Below are positions 36,003 through 45,285 of a DNA stretch of 64,000 nucleotides, piece after piece. The translations under genes were made by a program, and so were the position numbers. The notes under the pieces are model-generated. The model saw only the letters and a program-made list of their open reading frames with translations, was not told where the DNA came from and did no database searches. The number at the start of each line of letters is the position of its first letter. The first letter of the stretch is position 1. The DNA is taken from NCBI RefSeq assembly GCF_000255115.2, contig NC_018068.1, forward strand, positions 4,187,977 to 4,251,976, read 5' to 3'. The DNA is from Desulfosporosinus acidiphilus SJ4. Lineage in GTDB: Bacteria; Bacillota; Desulfitobacteriia; Desulfitobacteriales; Desulfitobacteriaceae.

Positions 36003-36461
36003 TTAACTTTGCCTGAATAAATGGAGTAAATAGCGAACTCTATTTAGAGAAATATTGAGTTCACAAGCAACATTTATTCGGGAGAATCCCAGTTTGCGTA
36101 ATTTGAGTATTTTTTTATATTGGTCAATGTTAATTTTTCTTCTCTCATTGTGAGCGAGGACTCCTTTCCTTTTCCTGTAATTTCTATTATATATTTGACA
36201 TTTATATTTTCTCTTTTTTGAAATTTTGGGAATAGAAAAGAGATAGTCTATTTCTTTTTCTGAAAAACCGTATAGCTTAACTGCGGAGGGTATAATCTTG
36301 TTTCCAATGATGCATCTATGACCTCTTTTGCTTAGAGCAAAGGCAGAACCGATATTCATGCAATCTCTGAAATAGAAAATAGGTATACCTGTGGATGAGA
36401 TAGGGGAGTATTGTAAACGAGCTAAGAAAGTTTGATAACGTTGTTCTATTTTATAATCCAA
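36003..36461 (-). CDS. putative DNA-binding protein, unknown family
   Basis: 152 residues, strongly basic in the middle (K-K-R-K-Y-K-C-x-I-Y-N-R-N-Y-R-K-R-K). The C-terminal 35 residues (Y-K-K-I-L-K-L-R-K-L-G-F-S-R-x-N-V-A-C-E-L-N-I-S) look like a resolvase- or sigma-type helix-turn-helix. TTG start with GGAGGGATCC upstream. It may act on the palindromes just upstream. I do not recognise the family. Confidence 0.45.
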   Translation of the reverse strand: MDYKIEQRYQTFLARLQYSPISSTGIPIFYFRDCMNIGSAFALSKRGHRCIIGNKIIPSAVKLYGFSEKEIDYLFSIPKISKKRKYKCQIYNRNYRKRKGVLAHNERRKINIDQYKKILKLRKLGFSRINVACELNISLNRVRYLLHLFRQS

Positions 36462-36547
36462 TAGGATCCCTCCTTCACGCTGATACGCGACTAACCGATC
36501 AATTGCACAAAAATATTAAAAATTAATAGATGCATGAACGTAGGAAG

Positions 36548-36748
36548 TTAGTTAGGACCCACCCCATACTTTTGATCCAAAAGAAAAACAGTTGAAGTAA
36601 AACCTATCGCAAAAATTAAAGCGACTGGAAATAGATCCACTATAATTGTGTCGTCAATAATAAACAAAAGTATATTAAGTATTATGCACACTAAGAAGGG
36701 GAGCCACCAATGGGCTAGAAGAAAAGTCCATAGTATGGTCATAAACAT
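36548..36748 (-). CDS. small membrane protein
   Basis: 66 residues with two membrane segments separated by an acidic I-I-D-D-T-I-I-V-D loop. ATG at 36748 after AAGGAG (or the ATG two codons later). It is the first coding region after a copy of the conserved TGTCA-N6-TGCCACC leader motif. No family recognised. Confidence 0.4.
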   Translation of the reverse strand: MFMTILWTFLLAHWWLPFLVCIILNILLFIIDDTIIVDLFPVALIFAIGFTSTVFLLDQKYGVGPN

Positions 36749-36980
36749 TTTACTCCTTTTTAAAAAATAGCATTTGAGTTTGATGCCCATTGCCAAACGC
36801 AAAATTGACTATTAAAGGTTTGAATTATTATTAAAAAAGAAGGTTGCCCATCAAAAGAACTGCAGTAATTACATGCAAAGGAATTAGATAAGATACTTTA
36901 AAAGGAACAAAAAGGGAACAGAAAACAGTGTGTTTTTTCGGCAATAATTAAACCATTAGGTAAAAAATGTTTCATGATTA

Positions 36981-36999
36981 AGGTGGCAAACCTTTGACA
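36981..36999 (-). promoter_or_regulatory. conserved TGTCA-N6-TGCCACC leader motif, copy 1
   Basis: Six bases after the FtsK-like gene's stop. The minus strand reads TGTCAAAGGTTTGCCACCTT. No strong 3' hairpin arm is seen in this copy. See the finding on the seven-copy motif. Confidence 0.55.
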
Positions 37000-37004
37000 G
37001 ATTT

Positions 37005-39518
37005 TTAAAAAGGTGAGGAACGTGAATCATTCCTTGCCCTCCAGCGTTGGACTAACACTTTTTCACCACCTAGCATTTTAATAAATCCCATGGCGGACAT
37101 TTGTTGAATTGCCTTATTGGCCACGTCGTCGGAGACAGTAAACGCCAGGGCCAATTGTTTTTCTTCAATAATTACTCCCACTGGACAAGCCTGGACAACC
37201 ATTTGGGCAACATGATTCATTCTCCAAACATCTTCTCCAGAAAGAGGGGAGAATTTCTCCTCCACCCCCTCGAGGCATCTTGAATAAATGGGGGGCAATT
37301 CATCCAAATCTTCTTCCTCGATCTCCGCAACAGAATGACCTTGGTCCTCATCTGGGAGAGGATCATGGACAAGATGCTCTTGCGCTTGATGCTTTTCTCC
37401 CAACCCAGCTACAGTGGATTTTAGTGAATTGTCTTCGCCTTGGTGTTGACTAAATTCTTTCCTTGGGTTATTTCGCCACCATTTGGAAACTGCAGTCAGC
37501 TCGCTATTGTCATCGATAAAGGGAGCCTGAATACGCTCTTTCGGGCATCCGGGCATTTTAAATAACCCGTCTCCATAACCAATTAACTTTTCTGCGCCTA
37601 TTTCATCAAGGATAACAACAGATTCAGTCCTACTCGAAACCTGAAAGGCGATTCTTCCCGGAATATTTCCTTTAAGCAAGCTTGGTATCGCTTCAACAGT
37701 CGGTTTTTGGGTAGCGGAGACTAAATGAATCCCAGCACTACGAGCTTTTTGGGCAATACTGGTGAGGTTGTCTTCAAGTTCTTCGCGGAAGTTTCCTGCT
37801 CCGGCCAATAAATCGTAGAGTTCATCAACAAAAATTACAATACGAGCAAGATGATGGCCTTTGCGTAAATACCCCTCGAAATCCCGGCACTCAGCGTCAA
37901 CGAACTGCTTATTCCTCGAATCCATTTCGGATACTGCCCAACGAATCGCCGCTGCAGCCTTGTTAGCTTCGGATATAATCGGGCTAAGGAGATGTGGAAT
38001 ATGTTTATAAAAGGCCATTTCAGTTCCTTTGGCATCAATCAAAATAAACTTCAGCTGTTCTGATGAATAGCGAAATGTTAGAGATGTCAGCATACTTTGG
38101 GAGAAGACACTTTTCCCACTTCCGGTCGTTCCGGCGATGAGTAAATGAGGTGTTTTGGCTAAGGGAATCCAAATAGGGCTACCCGCGAGATCCACCCCTA
38201 AAGGAAACACCAAAGGGATAGTTTTTTCATTGGAATTCTCAGGAGGACCGACGGTGAGCAGATCGCGTAACGCTACAATTTCCCGAGTCTTGCGGGTGAC
38301 CAAAGCACGAATTTCCGTATCTGTCCCTTCAAGAGTTAACCCAGGGAGAGATCCTTTCCCAGCCATTCTTAAGTCATCGGCCCGCGAAATAATCTTTTTG
38401 GGAGAGAGTCCTCGTTGTGGGATGATGGCCAATTGAATAAGGCTTGGACCAATTCCACGCAAATGAACGGTTCCAGAAAGCTGAAAGGCCGTCAGAGCAT
38501 CTTCTAAGGCCTTAGAAACAATCTTTCCTTCATTAGGTCGACCGACTGCTCCCTTACCCAAAGTCAAAAGAGAGAGGGGAGGGCCACCCTCCCGAAGAGG
38601 CCCTTCGTTATTTGCGGAGCATTCCTGGGTTGCGCTTATACTTTCGGTTATTTCCTTTTCTTCAGTTTTAAAAAAAGCATCTGCTTTAGGCTGTTTAGAA
38701 AACTCAGTTTCAGGCTGGTCCAGGGTAATATGAAGAAAGCCGTACTCATCGACATGACCTTTTAAGGCAGGAAACCCATAGTGCCTCAAGGCAATGGGAG
38801 CCATATTGGGACCCCATTCTCGCCATTTTGTATAAATATCGAGTTGGAACCCATGAGGCCACTGGAGTTGAATACGCCACCCATGGTCTTCCCATGTGGC
38901 TACGACATTGGTACGAATCATCGTTCGTGTATCCTGACCATGGCCGATGGCATCTTCAACTTTAAAGTCCGATCCTTTCATGGCGGCAAAGAGTATTTGT
39001 TCAATACGGTGAAGCGTTTGAGGGTTTCCAAATTGCGACGAGGCACCTGATACCGATACTTCGGATCGCGATAACACATGTCGATTCCAAGCATCTTGGA
39101 TGAGCTCCGGGCGGCTAAAAACGTATCCTAAGGACATTTGAGGCCAACGGAACACCAAGAAATCACGGACGCTTTGGGTCGTATGGGTGCTGGTTTTTCG
39201 GTACCAGACAATTATCCCTAGCAGGATCCAAGCAAAAAGTAGAAGCAGCAACAGTTTGGGCAAAAGGCTAGTTCCAATACCGAGAAGGTTGCCATAGGTC
39301 GAGGCTTCATGGGCAGAGTTGGTTTGTGGGATGGCTTTGACAGAGTTAAGCTGCTGCGTTGAGGCACTGGATGCTCCCAGCAAAGCATCCTTAGCTCCGG
39401 AAATATTCAAGGTCCAGGGCAGGTGAATAATGCTCGCTGCCCAATTGAGCATAACCAGGGCGATAATGAGGCCGAGTAGACCGGCTAAAAGATCCATTCG
39501 ATTTGAGGGTTCCTTCAA
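37005..39518 (-). CDS. FtsK/SpoIIIE-type DNA translocase of the mobile element
   Basis: 837 residues. Two N-terminal membrane segments (about 9-28 and 85-106), a middle domain of unknown role, then the FtsK motor with Walker A A-G-T-T-G-S-G-K-S near 475 and Walker B I-V-I-F-V-D-E-L-Y-D-L. The C-terminal region ends in a winged-helix-like segment (A-L-A-F-T-V-S-D-D-V-A-N-K-A-I-Q-Q-M) akin to FtsK gamma. In ICE and plasmids such proteins act as coupling proteins or DNA pumps, and its place upstream of conjugation genes suggests this. TTG start after GGAG. Confidence 0.8.
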   Translation of the reverse strand: MKEPSNRMDLLAGLLGLIIALVMLNWAASIIHLPWTLNISGAKDALLGASSASTQQLNSVKAIPQTNSAHEASTYGNLLGIGTSLLPKLLLLLLFAWILLGIIVWYRKTSTHTTQSVRDFLVFRWPQMSLGYVFSRPELIQDAWNRHVLSRSEVSVSGASSQFGNPQTLHRIEQILFAAMKGSDFKVEDAIGHGQDTRTMIRTNVVATWEDHGWRIQLQWPHGFQLDIYTKWREWGPNMAPIALRHYGFPALKGHVDEYGFLHITLDQPETEFSKQPKADAFFKTEEKEITESISATQECSANNEGPLREGGPPLSLLTLGKGAVGRPNEGKIVSKALEDALTAFQLSGTVHLRGIGPSLIQLAIIPQRGLSPKKIISRADDLRMAGKGSLPGLTLEGTDTEIRALVTRKTREIVALRDLLTVGPPENSNEKTIPLVFPLGVDLAGSPIWIPLAKTPHLLIAGTTGSGKSVFSQSMLTSLTFRYSSEQLKFILIDAKGTEMAFYKHIPHLLSPIISEANKAAAAIRWAVSEMDSRNKQFVDAECRDFEGYLRKGHHLARIVIFVDELYDLLAGAGNFREELEDNLTSIAQKARSAGIHLVSATQKPTVEAIPSLLKGNIPGRIAFQVSSRTESVVILDEIGAEKLIGYGDGLFKMPGCPKERIQAPFIDDNSELTAVSKWWRNNPRKEFSQHQGEDNSLKSTVAGLGEKHQAQEHLVHDPLPDEDQGHSVAEIEEEDLDELPPIYSRCLEGVEEKFSPLSGEDVWRMNHVAQMVVQACPVGVIIEEKQLALAFTVSDDVANKAIQQMSAMGFIKMLGGEKVLVQRWRARNDSRSSPF

Positions 39519-39572
39519 GGCGATTCTCCTTTCTCTCGGACATAAAAGCGATTAAGAATAAGAAGCTGGGAG

Positions 39573-39815
39573 CTAACCTGAGGGACGTGCTTTTACCGAG
39601 CATAGGGAACTATCTCCGATTTTAAGCCTAAAGCCCGTCGTCATCCCTAAAGCGGTCGGCCCGGAAACGATAATGTTAGTCCTGCCTTTTTTTACATAGC
39701 TATTTAAGAATTCTGTCATCTCATCGGTTAAAGTTCCGGATGTTATTTGAGTTTCTAAACTCGCGGGGATATACCTAAGGCAATTTAAACTTTGTTGAAT
39801 CGTCACGTTTTTCAT
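39573..39815 (-). CDS. small fragment of a CpaF/VirB11-type ATPase with degenerate Walker A
   Basis: 80 residues. The segment S-L-E-T-x-x-x-S-G-T-L-T-D-E-M-T-E-F-L followed by G-R-T-N-I-I-V-S-G-P-T matches the stretch that leads into the P-loop of CpaF/TadA ATPases. The loop itself reads G-P-T-A-L-G-M-T-T instead of G-x-T-G-S-G-K-T-T, so the catalytic lysine is missing. The protein ends about 24 residues later. It has GGGAGG upstream (the GTG at 39806 has better spacing than the ATG). It may be a remnant or a stand-alone partner of other ATPase pieces in this element. Confidence 0.5.
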   Translation of the reverse strand: MKNVTIQQSLNCLRYIPASLETQITSGTLTDEMTEFLNSYVKKGRTNIIVSGPTALGMTTGFRLKIGDSSLCSVKARPSG

Positions 39816-39847
39816 CCTCCCATTAGTTTTGTTTTTGATAGGAAGTT

Positions 39848-40729
39848 CTACGGTGAAGTGGCTAAGACTTGAGAAAAACTGGTATTAAAGGCGACCATGG
39901 CACCCGCTGCAATTTCTGGACCTAAGAAAATTGCGACTAAAGCTAAAGCGCCTATAAGAACCGCTACTTTGTGCTCACTAAACCAATTGACGACTCCTTC
40001 AACAGCGTTATGAATCCAGGTTTTCACGTTATCAAACCAGGTAGGTGCCTTTTGTACTACATATTGCATCATTGAATTCCAAACACTGCTGACACTCCCA
40101 CCCCAATTTCCAATCGTCGAAAAGGCCGTAATCCCGTTAACATACCAGTTTTCAAAAAAACCCATCCATTGAACAAATTGTTCAGCGCGCCAGGCCCCAG
40201 GAGCAAAGGATTCGAGACTTCGCACCGCTAGAGAAGAGGCTCCTTTGGCACTTGCATAAGCCCCAATTGCAAAGGGAAACGTGCTTCCCGGATAAACTCC
40301 ATAGTCGAAGGGATTGTCATAATAATGCATGGCATGAGCATAACCAACAATCGAAGGGCTCAGCATACTTTGTTCAGCGGCAAGAATCCCTAATAGAATT
40401 CCTAGATTCACATTGGCTTCTTTTGCAGCCTGGTCAATGGCTTGGAGCATGGGGATGTCAACTAAACTGCCAGGATAATGTGACTGGATCCAGCCCTCCA
40501 CAGCCGATAAATCCAAAGGGACATATTGGACCAAAACTGGGTACCCTGCAGGGACCGGAGCAAATGATGGAACTGAGACAGGCTCTATCGCTGGCTCTTC
40601 GATACTGTAAAGTAACGTTTCCGATATATTTCCGATAAATAGCCAAGGAAGCATGAGTAGAGCTAATAAGAGGGCTATGACTTTCGTCGATAGTCTTAGT
40701 TTTCGCTGCTTGAAAAAGGTTACGTACAC
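39848..40729 (-). CDS. membrane protein with possible lytic transglycosylase-like domain
   Basis: 293 residues. One N-terminal membrane segment (about 16-36), an extracellular domain with L-G-I-L-A-A-E-Q-S-M-L-S-P and later F-P-F-A-I-G-A-Y-A-S-A-K-G-A-S-S-L, and a C-terminal hydrophobic segment. The glutamate in A-A-E-Q-S is a candidate acid, as in VirB1-like wall hydrolases, but the match is weak. GTG at 40729 is chosen because AAGGAGGG lies 6 nt before it and it starts just after the VirB4-like gene. Confidence 0.45.
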   Translation of the reverse strand: MYVTFFKQRKLRLSTKVIALLLALLMLPWLFIGNISETLLYSIEEPAIEPVSVPSFAPVPAGYPVLVQYVPLDLSAVEGWIQSHYPGSLVDIPMLQAIDQAAKEANVNLGILLGILAAEQSMLSPSIVGYAHAMHYYDNPFDYGVYPGSTFPFAIGAYASAKGASSLAVRSLESFAPGAWRAEQFVQWMGFFENWYVNGITAFSTIGNWGGSVSSVWNSMMQYVVQKAPTWFDNVKTWIHNAVEGVVNWFSEHKVAVLIGALALVAIFLGPEIAAGAMVAFNTSFSQVLATSP

Positions 40730-40742
40730 GGTTGACCCTCCT

Positions 40743-42506
40743 TTACTTAGTTCTGGTTTTATAGAGGGCAGCTTCTTGAGGCGGTACATCCGAGCGTGCC
40801 TGAGCCCATTTATTGCCTCCATAACGCAAACAAAACGCATGACTGCCCATTTGGTTTGAGATAGCGTCCGCCACTCCATCTGGGATACTGACGTGGTTCC
40901 TCAAGGCTCTTAATTGGTCTTCTTCGAGTGCAAAAATCCCTTTCAGAGGAGCGTTTCCCCAGATCTTATCACCTAGCTTTTTATTGCCGTCAATTTCAAC
41001 ATCCCAAAGTTGTCCGGGGGTATTGGTTGCGATAATCTGAATTCCATTCCACTTCCGGATGGTTGTTTGCAGATCTGCAATAAAAACGCCTAAGATCGGA
41101 TCGGAGACAAGCCGCTGAAACTCATCGGCCACAATAACGCTCCCTCGGTTAGCTCGTCGGTTTTGTCTAATCCATTCCCATGCCGTGTTAATGACCATGC
41201 TAAATTTCAGTTCACTAGCCCGCCGGTCTGCCGTTCGCCCAGGATCCCCCAGATGAAAGAAGACAGCTCGGTTAGGTTGTTCAGTATATTGTAAAGGGTC
41301 ACTAAAAAACCGGGCGAGTCCGCCTTTAATTCCTCGCCAGCACTTACGTTTGGCATCACGCGCATCAGGATCCTCGTTCGAATATTTCTCCAGGTAACTA
41401 TAAATGAGCTTAAGAGTTACGTGATGGCTTCGGTCCCAGGTCGAGGGATCTTCCGGAGAAATTGAAAATTCCTCAAATGCAGAATCAATAGCCCGTTCAA
41501 CGGCCCCTTCCTCTAAGTCATTCAGGTGCCCCATGATGGAGAACGTTCGGGTGACAGCACTACGCATGCGATCATAACGGAACTGATCCTCCATCACATC
41601 GTCACTCCCACTAGGCGGCGGGATGATGCAGGGGTCAGGAAACTGTCCCGAAACCCCCGACAAGTCGATATAAAGCCCCCCCAACTCTTCACAATGTTGC
41701 CGGTACTCTCCGTCAACATCAAACACAATAATGTATTTATCCTCAGCGTGAAAACTCTGAAGGAGGGTATGAATTTCCTGAGTTTTTCCTTCACCGGTCA
41801 TACCAAAGAAAATCATATTACTGGCAAGACCGGAAAATCCTCGAGAAAAATCCACATTAATTGGAACATTAGAATCAGTGGCACACCCTACATAATTACC
41901 AAATCCGTCTCCAGCAGTACCAACTCCCCAAGGCATTAAAAATGCACCTCGGCTGCTTAGCATGGTCCAAGGAGACCAGAAGTTTGCACCGGTAAAATCG
42001 ACCATGCCCATGGGAGTGGTCAAGAGCGAACCTGGAGCCTGGCATCCATGGATCGGCTCCAACACAATTTCGTAGGCCGAGCAAATGCCTATAGCTGCCT
42101 CACAATCATGATCCAGCGTTTCCAGGTCCGGTGCCGAGATTGTGAGAAATGTTGTCACATCGACGAGCTTTTCCTTTCGTCGGACCTTATGCATTATCAA
42201 TTTCTGAATTTTTTCAAGACCGGAAAGTTCGTCATCCCTGGCTCGTGTCTGGTCAACCCCTGTGGTATTTCCTTTTAAGCGATTAATTTTTCGTCGCAAA
42301 TCCGGAGAAACCGTAAACGGGCTTGGGCTAAGAGAGTGGCGGACCCGAAAGATGATCCCCTGCTCGTCGGTCGCCAAATCATACCATGCTTGCTGAATCT
42401 CGCTATGCGGCCAGGTCACCACTCGAAAGGTGCGATGAAATACGGTCTCTTTGCCATTCCAAACGCATTCGTGATTCGTCTCAAGCATTCCAACAGGTAA
42501 TCTCAT
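40743..42506 (-). CDS. VirB4/TrsE-like conjugation ATPase
   Basis: 587 residues. Walker A reads F-F-G-M-T-G-E-G-K-T-Q-E near 250 and Walker B V-I-V-A-D-E-F-Q-R-L near 465, with the R-x-W/T-N-T-P-G-Q motif after it, as in VirB4/TraE ATPases that energise type IV secretion. It is shorter than usual VirB4 (about 800) and lacks most of the N-terminal domain, part of which is in the preceding gene. Its start overlaps that gene's stop (ATGA). Confidence 0.82.
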   Translation of the reverse strand: MRLPVGMLETNHECVWNGKETVFHRTFRVVTWPHSEIQQAWYDLATDEQGIIFRVRHSLSPSPFTVSPDLRRKINRLKGNTTGVDQTRARDDELSGLEKIQKLIMHKVRRKEKLVDVTTFLTISAPDLETLDHDCEAAIGICSAYEIVLEPIHGCQAPGSLLTTPMGMVDFTGANFWSPWTMLSSRGAFLMPWGVGTAGDGFGNYVGCATDSNVPINVDFSRGFSGLASNMIFFGMTGEGKTQEIHTLLQSFHAEDKYIIVFDVDGEYRQHCEELGGLYIDLSGVSGQFPDPCIIPPPSGSDDVMEDQFRYDRMRSAVTRTFSIMGHLNDLEEGAVERAIDSAFEEFSISPEDPSTWDRSHHVTLKLIYSYLEKYSNEDPDARDAKRKCWRGIKGGLARFFSDPLQYTEQPNRAVFFHLGDPGRTADRRASELKFSMVINTAWEWIRQNRRANRGSVIVADEFQRLVSDPILGVFIADLQTTIRKWNGIQIIATNTPGQLWDVEIDGNKKLGDKIWGNAPLKGIFALEEDQLRALRNHVSIPDGVADAISNQMGSHAFCLRYGGNKWAQARSDVPPQEAALYKTRTK

Positions 42507-43330
42507 CCCATACCCTCCTTACGTTTGTCCGCCGGGTTTGAATTTGAAGTATTAAATTGATTAACATAACGACGCCACGCAGCGCCGGGGTCTAATTGAT
42601 CAATCGTCATTTGACCGATCAATTGGCAGCTCGCCCATTCCCAGCCCTCGCCACCAGCGGATTCATAGCCACGTCGTACCTGTTCTGCGATTCGCCATGC
42701 TTCATCTAAATCTTGTGTTTTTGCTGCCAAGCGTATCACCAAGGGCGTTTGAAAACGATGGGTTCCGGTTTCCATCCAATAGCGATTCCGATCTTGTAAT
42801 AACGAATTGGATTCTGGAGGAACAATCGGGCGGTACAGTTCATGAGACATAAACCAATCCAACAGAACATTGGCTTTAGCTGCCGCCCTGGTAAGACGTT
42901 CCAAAGCAATTTTCAAACGAGATTCCTCACTCTCTCCCAAAAGAGAAACGGGTTGGAGTGTTATGGTAGCGTGTACCAAGACGTAATCTGGAACGGCCAC
43001 CAGAGGGTTCATCGTACCAAAGGACTCAAAATCATAAGCACCGGGCATCGAATAACCAGCTTCAGGGGTTCGTTTGCGTTTATAATAGCCGCTAAGAATT
43101 TTCAACTCGCGTGGACCGTCGTTATAGAAAAAGAAAAACGTTCCCGCCGGTAAGAGTAAGGTGACAAATGAGGCTATAAAAAACGGCAGCTGTAAGACGA
43201 TGAAGGATAAAAATATACTGGGGATAGTTATGATCACAACGATGACAAACTGGATGACGGTGACACGACCAATGACGTGGGCGTCAATGGTCGCATCGAG
43301 ATCAATGGACGGCGGCTCCTGCCACTGCAT
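42503..43330 (-). CDS. PrgI-like membrane protein with VirB4 N-domain-like region
   Basis: 275 residues. Two adjacent membrane segments (about 23-64) followed by a basic stretch, as in the PrgI/TcpC-type proteins that precede VirB4 in Gram-positive transfer systems. From about 100 onward, segments such as P-D-Y-V-L-V-H-A-T-I-T-L and E-S-R-L-K-I-A-L-E-R-L resemble the N-terminal region of VirB4. So the VirB4 N-domain seems moved to this protein. ATG at 43330 has AAGGAGG upstream. The stop overlaps the VirB4-like start. Confidence 0.55.
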   Translation of the reverse strand: MQWQEPPSIDLDATIDAHVIGRVTVIQFVIVVIITIPSIFLSFIVLQLPFFIASFVTLLLPAGTFFFFYNDGPRELKILSGYYKRKRTPEAGYSMPGAYDFESFGTMNPLVAVPDYVLVHATITLQPVSLLGESEESRLKIALERLTRAAAKANVLLDWFMSHELYRPIVPPESNSLLQDRNRYWMETGTHRFQTPLVIRLAAKTQDLDEAWRIAEQVRRGYESAGGEGWEWASCQLIGQMTIDQLDPGAAWRRYVNQFNTSNSNPADKRKEGMG

Positions 43331-43434
43331 AAAATTCCTCCTTAAGAACAAATTGCTAATGTAGGACGTTATGATTGAAGCATCAAAAGCTCATTTCTGT
43401 CCATATCGGAACCATTGAGATTCACTAATAACCA

Positions 43435-44088
43435 TTAATAATTAAAAAACATTGTAACGAATGCCCTAAATTCCCCATAGTTTAATCTAGAGAAAAAGAC
43501 AAAAATCAAAACTGCATTAACGAAAAGAAATTTGGTTACGTTTTTTTCGTAACTGCAGGATAAATAACGGTCAAGATCTATCAGTGTATGGTTATCCGAA
43601 AGCAAAGCCTTAATAGCCCACATAGCCGAAATAATGGTATAGAAAAATAAATAGAAACCACCGATAAACTCAAAACAATGGCCAAACATTAAATACAAAT
43701 TGCTTATGTTTAAATCATTTTTCAGATATAAGAGAACTATAGAGCCTACAAATCCAGTGAGCAGTAACGTCAAGTACGAGAATAAGGTTAAGAACTTTGG
43801 AACTGGATGAAACAAAACATAGCCAATGGGAGCCGCAATTCTCGCCTTCGGTGTTATCTCCGAATAGTGAAACTCTATCAAGTGCTCTTTATTGATTGAT
43901 ATAAACCCAGATCGGTTTTTAATCAAAAACTCATTTGTTGACGGTGAATTGTACCATGTCATAAACTCGTTAAAATTCTCCTCATCTTTGACGACACTAA
44001 TCGTTGTGCCGCCGATCAAGGTGAACTTTAAAAGGTATTTTGTATCCGCAAATCGTTCCTTCAGTAATTTTCTGAGTTTTTCTAACAT
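43435..44088 (-). CDS. membrane protein of unknown function
   Basis: 217 residues. A soluble N-terminal part (1-80) and three hydrophobic segments (about 100-120, 130-155, 187-203). No motif recognised. Base composition is lower in GC than the flanking transfer genes, so it may be a later addition. Confidence 0.45.
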   Translation of the reverse strand: MLEKLRKLLKERFADTKYLLKFTLIGGTTISVVKDEENFNEFMTWYNSPSTNEFLIKNRSGFISINKEHLIEFHYSEITPKARIAAPIGYVLFHPVPKFLTLFSYLTLLLTGFVGSIVLLYLKNDLNISNLYLMFGHCFEFIGGFYLFFYTIISAMWAIKALLSDNHTLIDLDRYLSCSYEKNVTKFLFVNAVLIFVFFSRLNYGEFRAFVTMFFNY

Positions 44089-44150
44089 GGGCGCTCCCCC
44101 TCATTTTTCTAATCAATAGACTTTTAATATTTGATACCTTCTTAGTAAAA

Positions 44151-44423
44151 TTAAAGACTAGTTCCGTAAGCATCCATTTCCCGGATGAATATAATGTCAT
44201 CGTAATTAAGCATCCCTCCGGCTTTAAGAATACTTTCTAATGCCTTTCTTCCCCCTAGTGGCATATAAGGAATATATTTTGAATCATTGAAAGCGAGATA
44301 TCCCAATCCTGGGACAAAGAAGGCGAAACCACTCTCAATCTTTCGGTAACCCTCTGGGCATTTAAACCGTTTACCCTTAACGTGCACGATTTGAAGTTTT
44401 GAATTTAATTCTTTTGTTGTCAT
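44151..44423 (-). CDS. small protein of unknown function
   Basis: 90 residues, no membrane segment and no family recognised. It contains a Cys (F-K-C-P-E-G) and hydrophobic Gly-rich stretches (F-F-V-P-G-L-G-Y-L-A-F). ATG at 44423 after AAGGGATC. Lies in a cluster of small accessory genes. Confidence 0.4.
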   Translation of the reverse strand: MTTKELNSKLQIVHVKGKRFKCPEGYRKIESGFAFFVPGLGYLAFNDSKYIPYMPLGGRKALESILKAGGMLNYDDIIFIREMDAYGTSL

Positions 44424-44469
44424 CCATGATCCCTTCTTAACGTAGTTTCTATTAACTGCAGCGCCCCAC

Positions 44470-44745
44470 CTACGCCGATACACCTTGGAGGCTTCTATGT
44501 TTATCAAATGTCTTTAAAATACCTGACCTAGACCTCCAATGTTCTTTAAAACTAGAAAAATCCGAGTTGAGCCTGACGGTAATCGTAGTTTCTGTCTCTT
44601 GGATAATCTCTGTTACATCCCAAAGAAATCCATCTTCCTCAGCCAGCTGATCCCCCACTTTTAGGTTTAGTGCCTTTATGAGCAATGTTTCTCCAAACCT
44701 CCTTACATAAGACTTTGCGCATTTCATCAGGGAATTGGACAACAA
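44470..44745 (-). CDS. small protein of unknown function downstream of the leader motif
   Basis: 91 residues, mostly beta-type (V-G-D-Q-L-A-E-E-D-G-F-L-W-D-V-T-E, then T-T-I-T-V-R-L). It follows the hairpin of leader motif copy 2. The start is uncertain: TTG at 44745 or 44742 after GAAGG, or an in-frame ATT directly after the hairpin's AAGGAGGTGG. Confidence 0.4.
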   Translation of the reverse strand: MLSNSLMKCAKSYVRRFGETLLIKALNLKVGDQLAEEDGFLWDVTEIIQETETTITVRLNSDFSSFKEHWRSRSGILKTFDKHRSLQGVSA

Positions 44746-44763
44746 TACCTTCGAGAAAATAAA

Positions 44764-44800
44764 GCCACCTCCTTAGAATAGAGGTGGCAAACACTTGACA
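44764..44800 (-). promoter_or_regulatory. conserved leader motif and hairpin, copy 2
   Basis: Minus strand TGTCAAGTGTTTGCCACCTC, then a 9-nt loop region, then GGAGGTGGC, giving an 8-bp perfect stem GCCACCTC/GAGGTGGC-type, followed by TTTATTTTC. The 3' arm contains AAGGAGG, so the Shine-Dalgarno sequence is in the stem. Confidence 0.7.
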
Positions 44801-44836
44801 TATAAAATTTTATGGATATCGATTGGTATAGCAAAA

Positions 44837-45240
44837 TTAATATTGCAGCGCAAAAGGTGCCTTCAATAGTTTGGAAATACGAGCTGTACGATCCTTGGAA
44901 TAGTTATCTGTAACAATGATCCAATCAAATACATTTTTTGCTTTTTCCAATAAAATATTTTCATTAGAATGGTATCCTCTTTCTTTAAGCCATATAGCCA
45001 TGAGAAAAAAAAGCTTGTCCGGATTAGTTCCTGGAAAAAGTGAAATAATGCCTTTCGTACCAGTATGGATAGCATCACATATTCCTTGTCGTTCATCACT
45101 CAAAGTGAGATAACGAGAAAGATCATAAGATGATTGGATTTTTCAAAGACTCTATATCTTCCATGTCCAATAATAGCAACATTATTGGGCGGTTCTTGGA
45201 GCATTTCTTTAAAGAGTTGTTTATCGATAGCTTCAAACAT
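44837..45240 (-). pseudogene. frameshifted C-terminal fragment of a CpaF/VirB11-like ATPase
   Basis: Two overlapping frames. The first (45240-45100, 46 residues, AAGGAGG upstream) begins M-F-E-A-I-D-K-Q-L-F and stops early. The second (to 44837) continues S-D-E-R-Q-G-I-C-D-A-I-H-T-G-T-K-G-I-I-S. Adding one A in the AAAAA run near 45144 joins them into about 134 residues. The A-I-H-T-G-x-x-G and later V-F-D-W-I-I-V-x-x-x-Y-S-K-D-R-T-A segments resemble the histidine-box and end region of CpaF ATPases. No Walker motifs, so either a remnant or a regulator. Confidence 0.45.
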
Positions 45241-45285
45241 TGGACTATTTCCTCCTTTTTAATCCATCAACGTATTGTCTTCAAT

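Noticed and set aside
44863-45099. Alternative 78-residue frame overlapping the ATPase-fragment gene
   Set aside because: The other frame has recognisable ATPase-like features and continues the upstream frame; this one has none.
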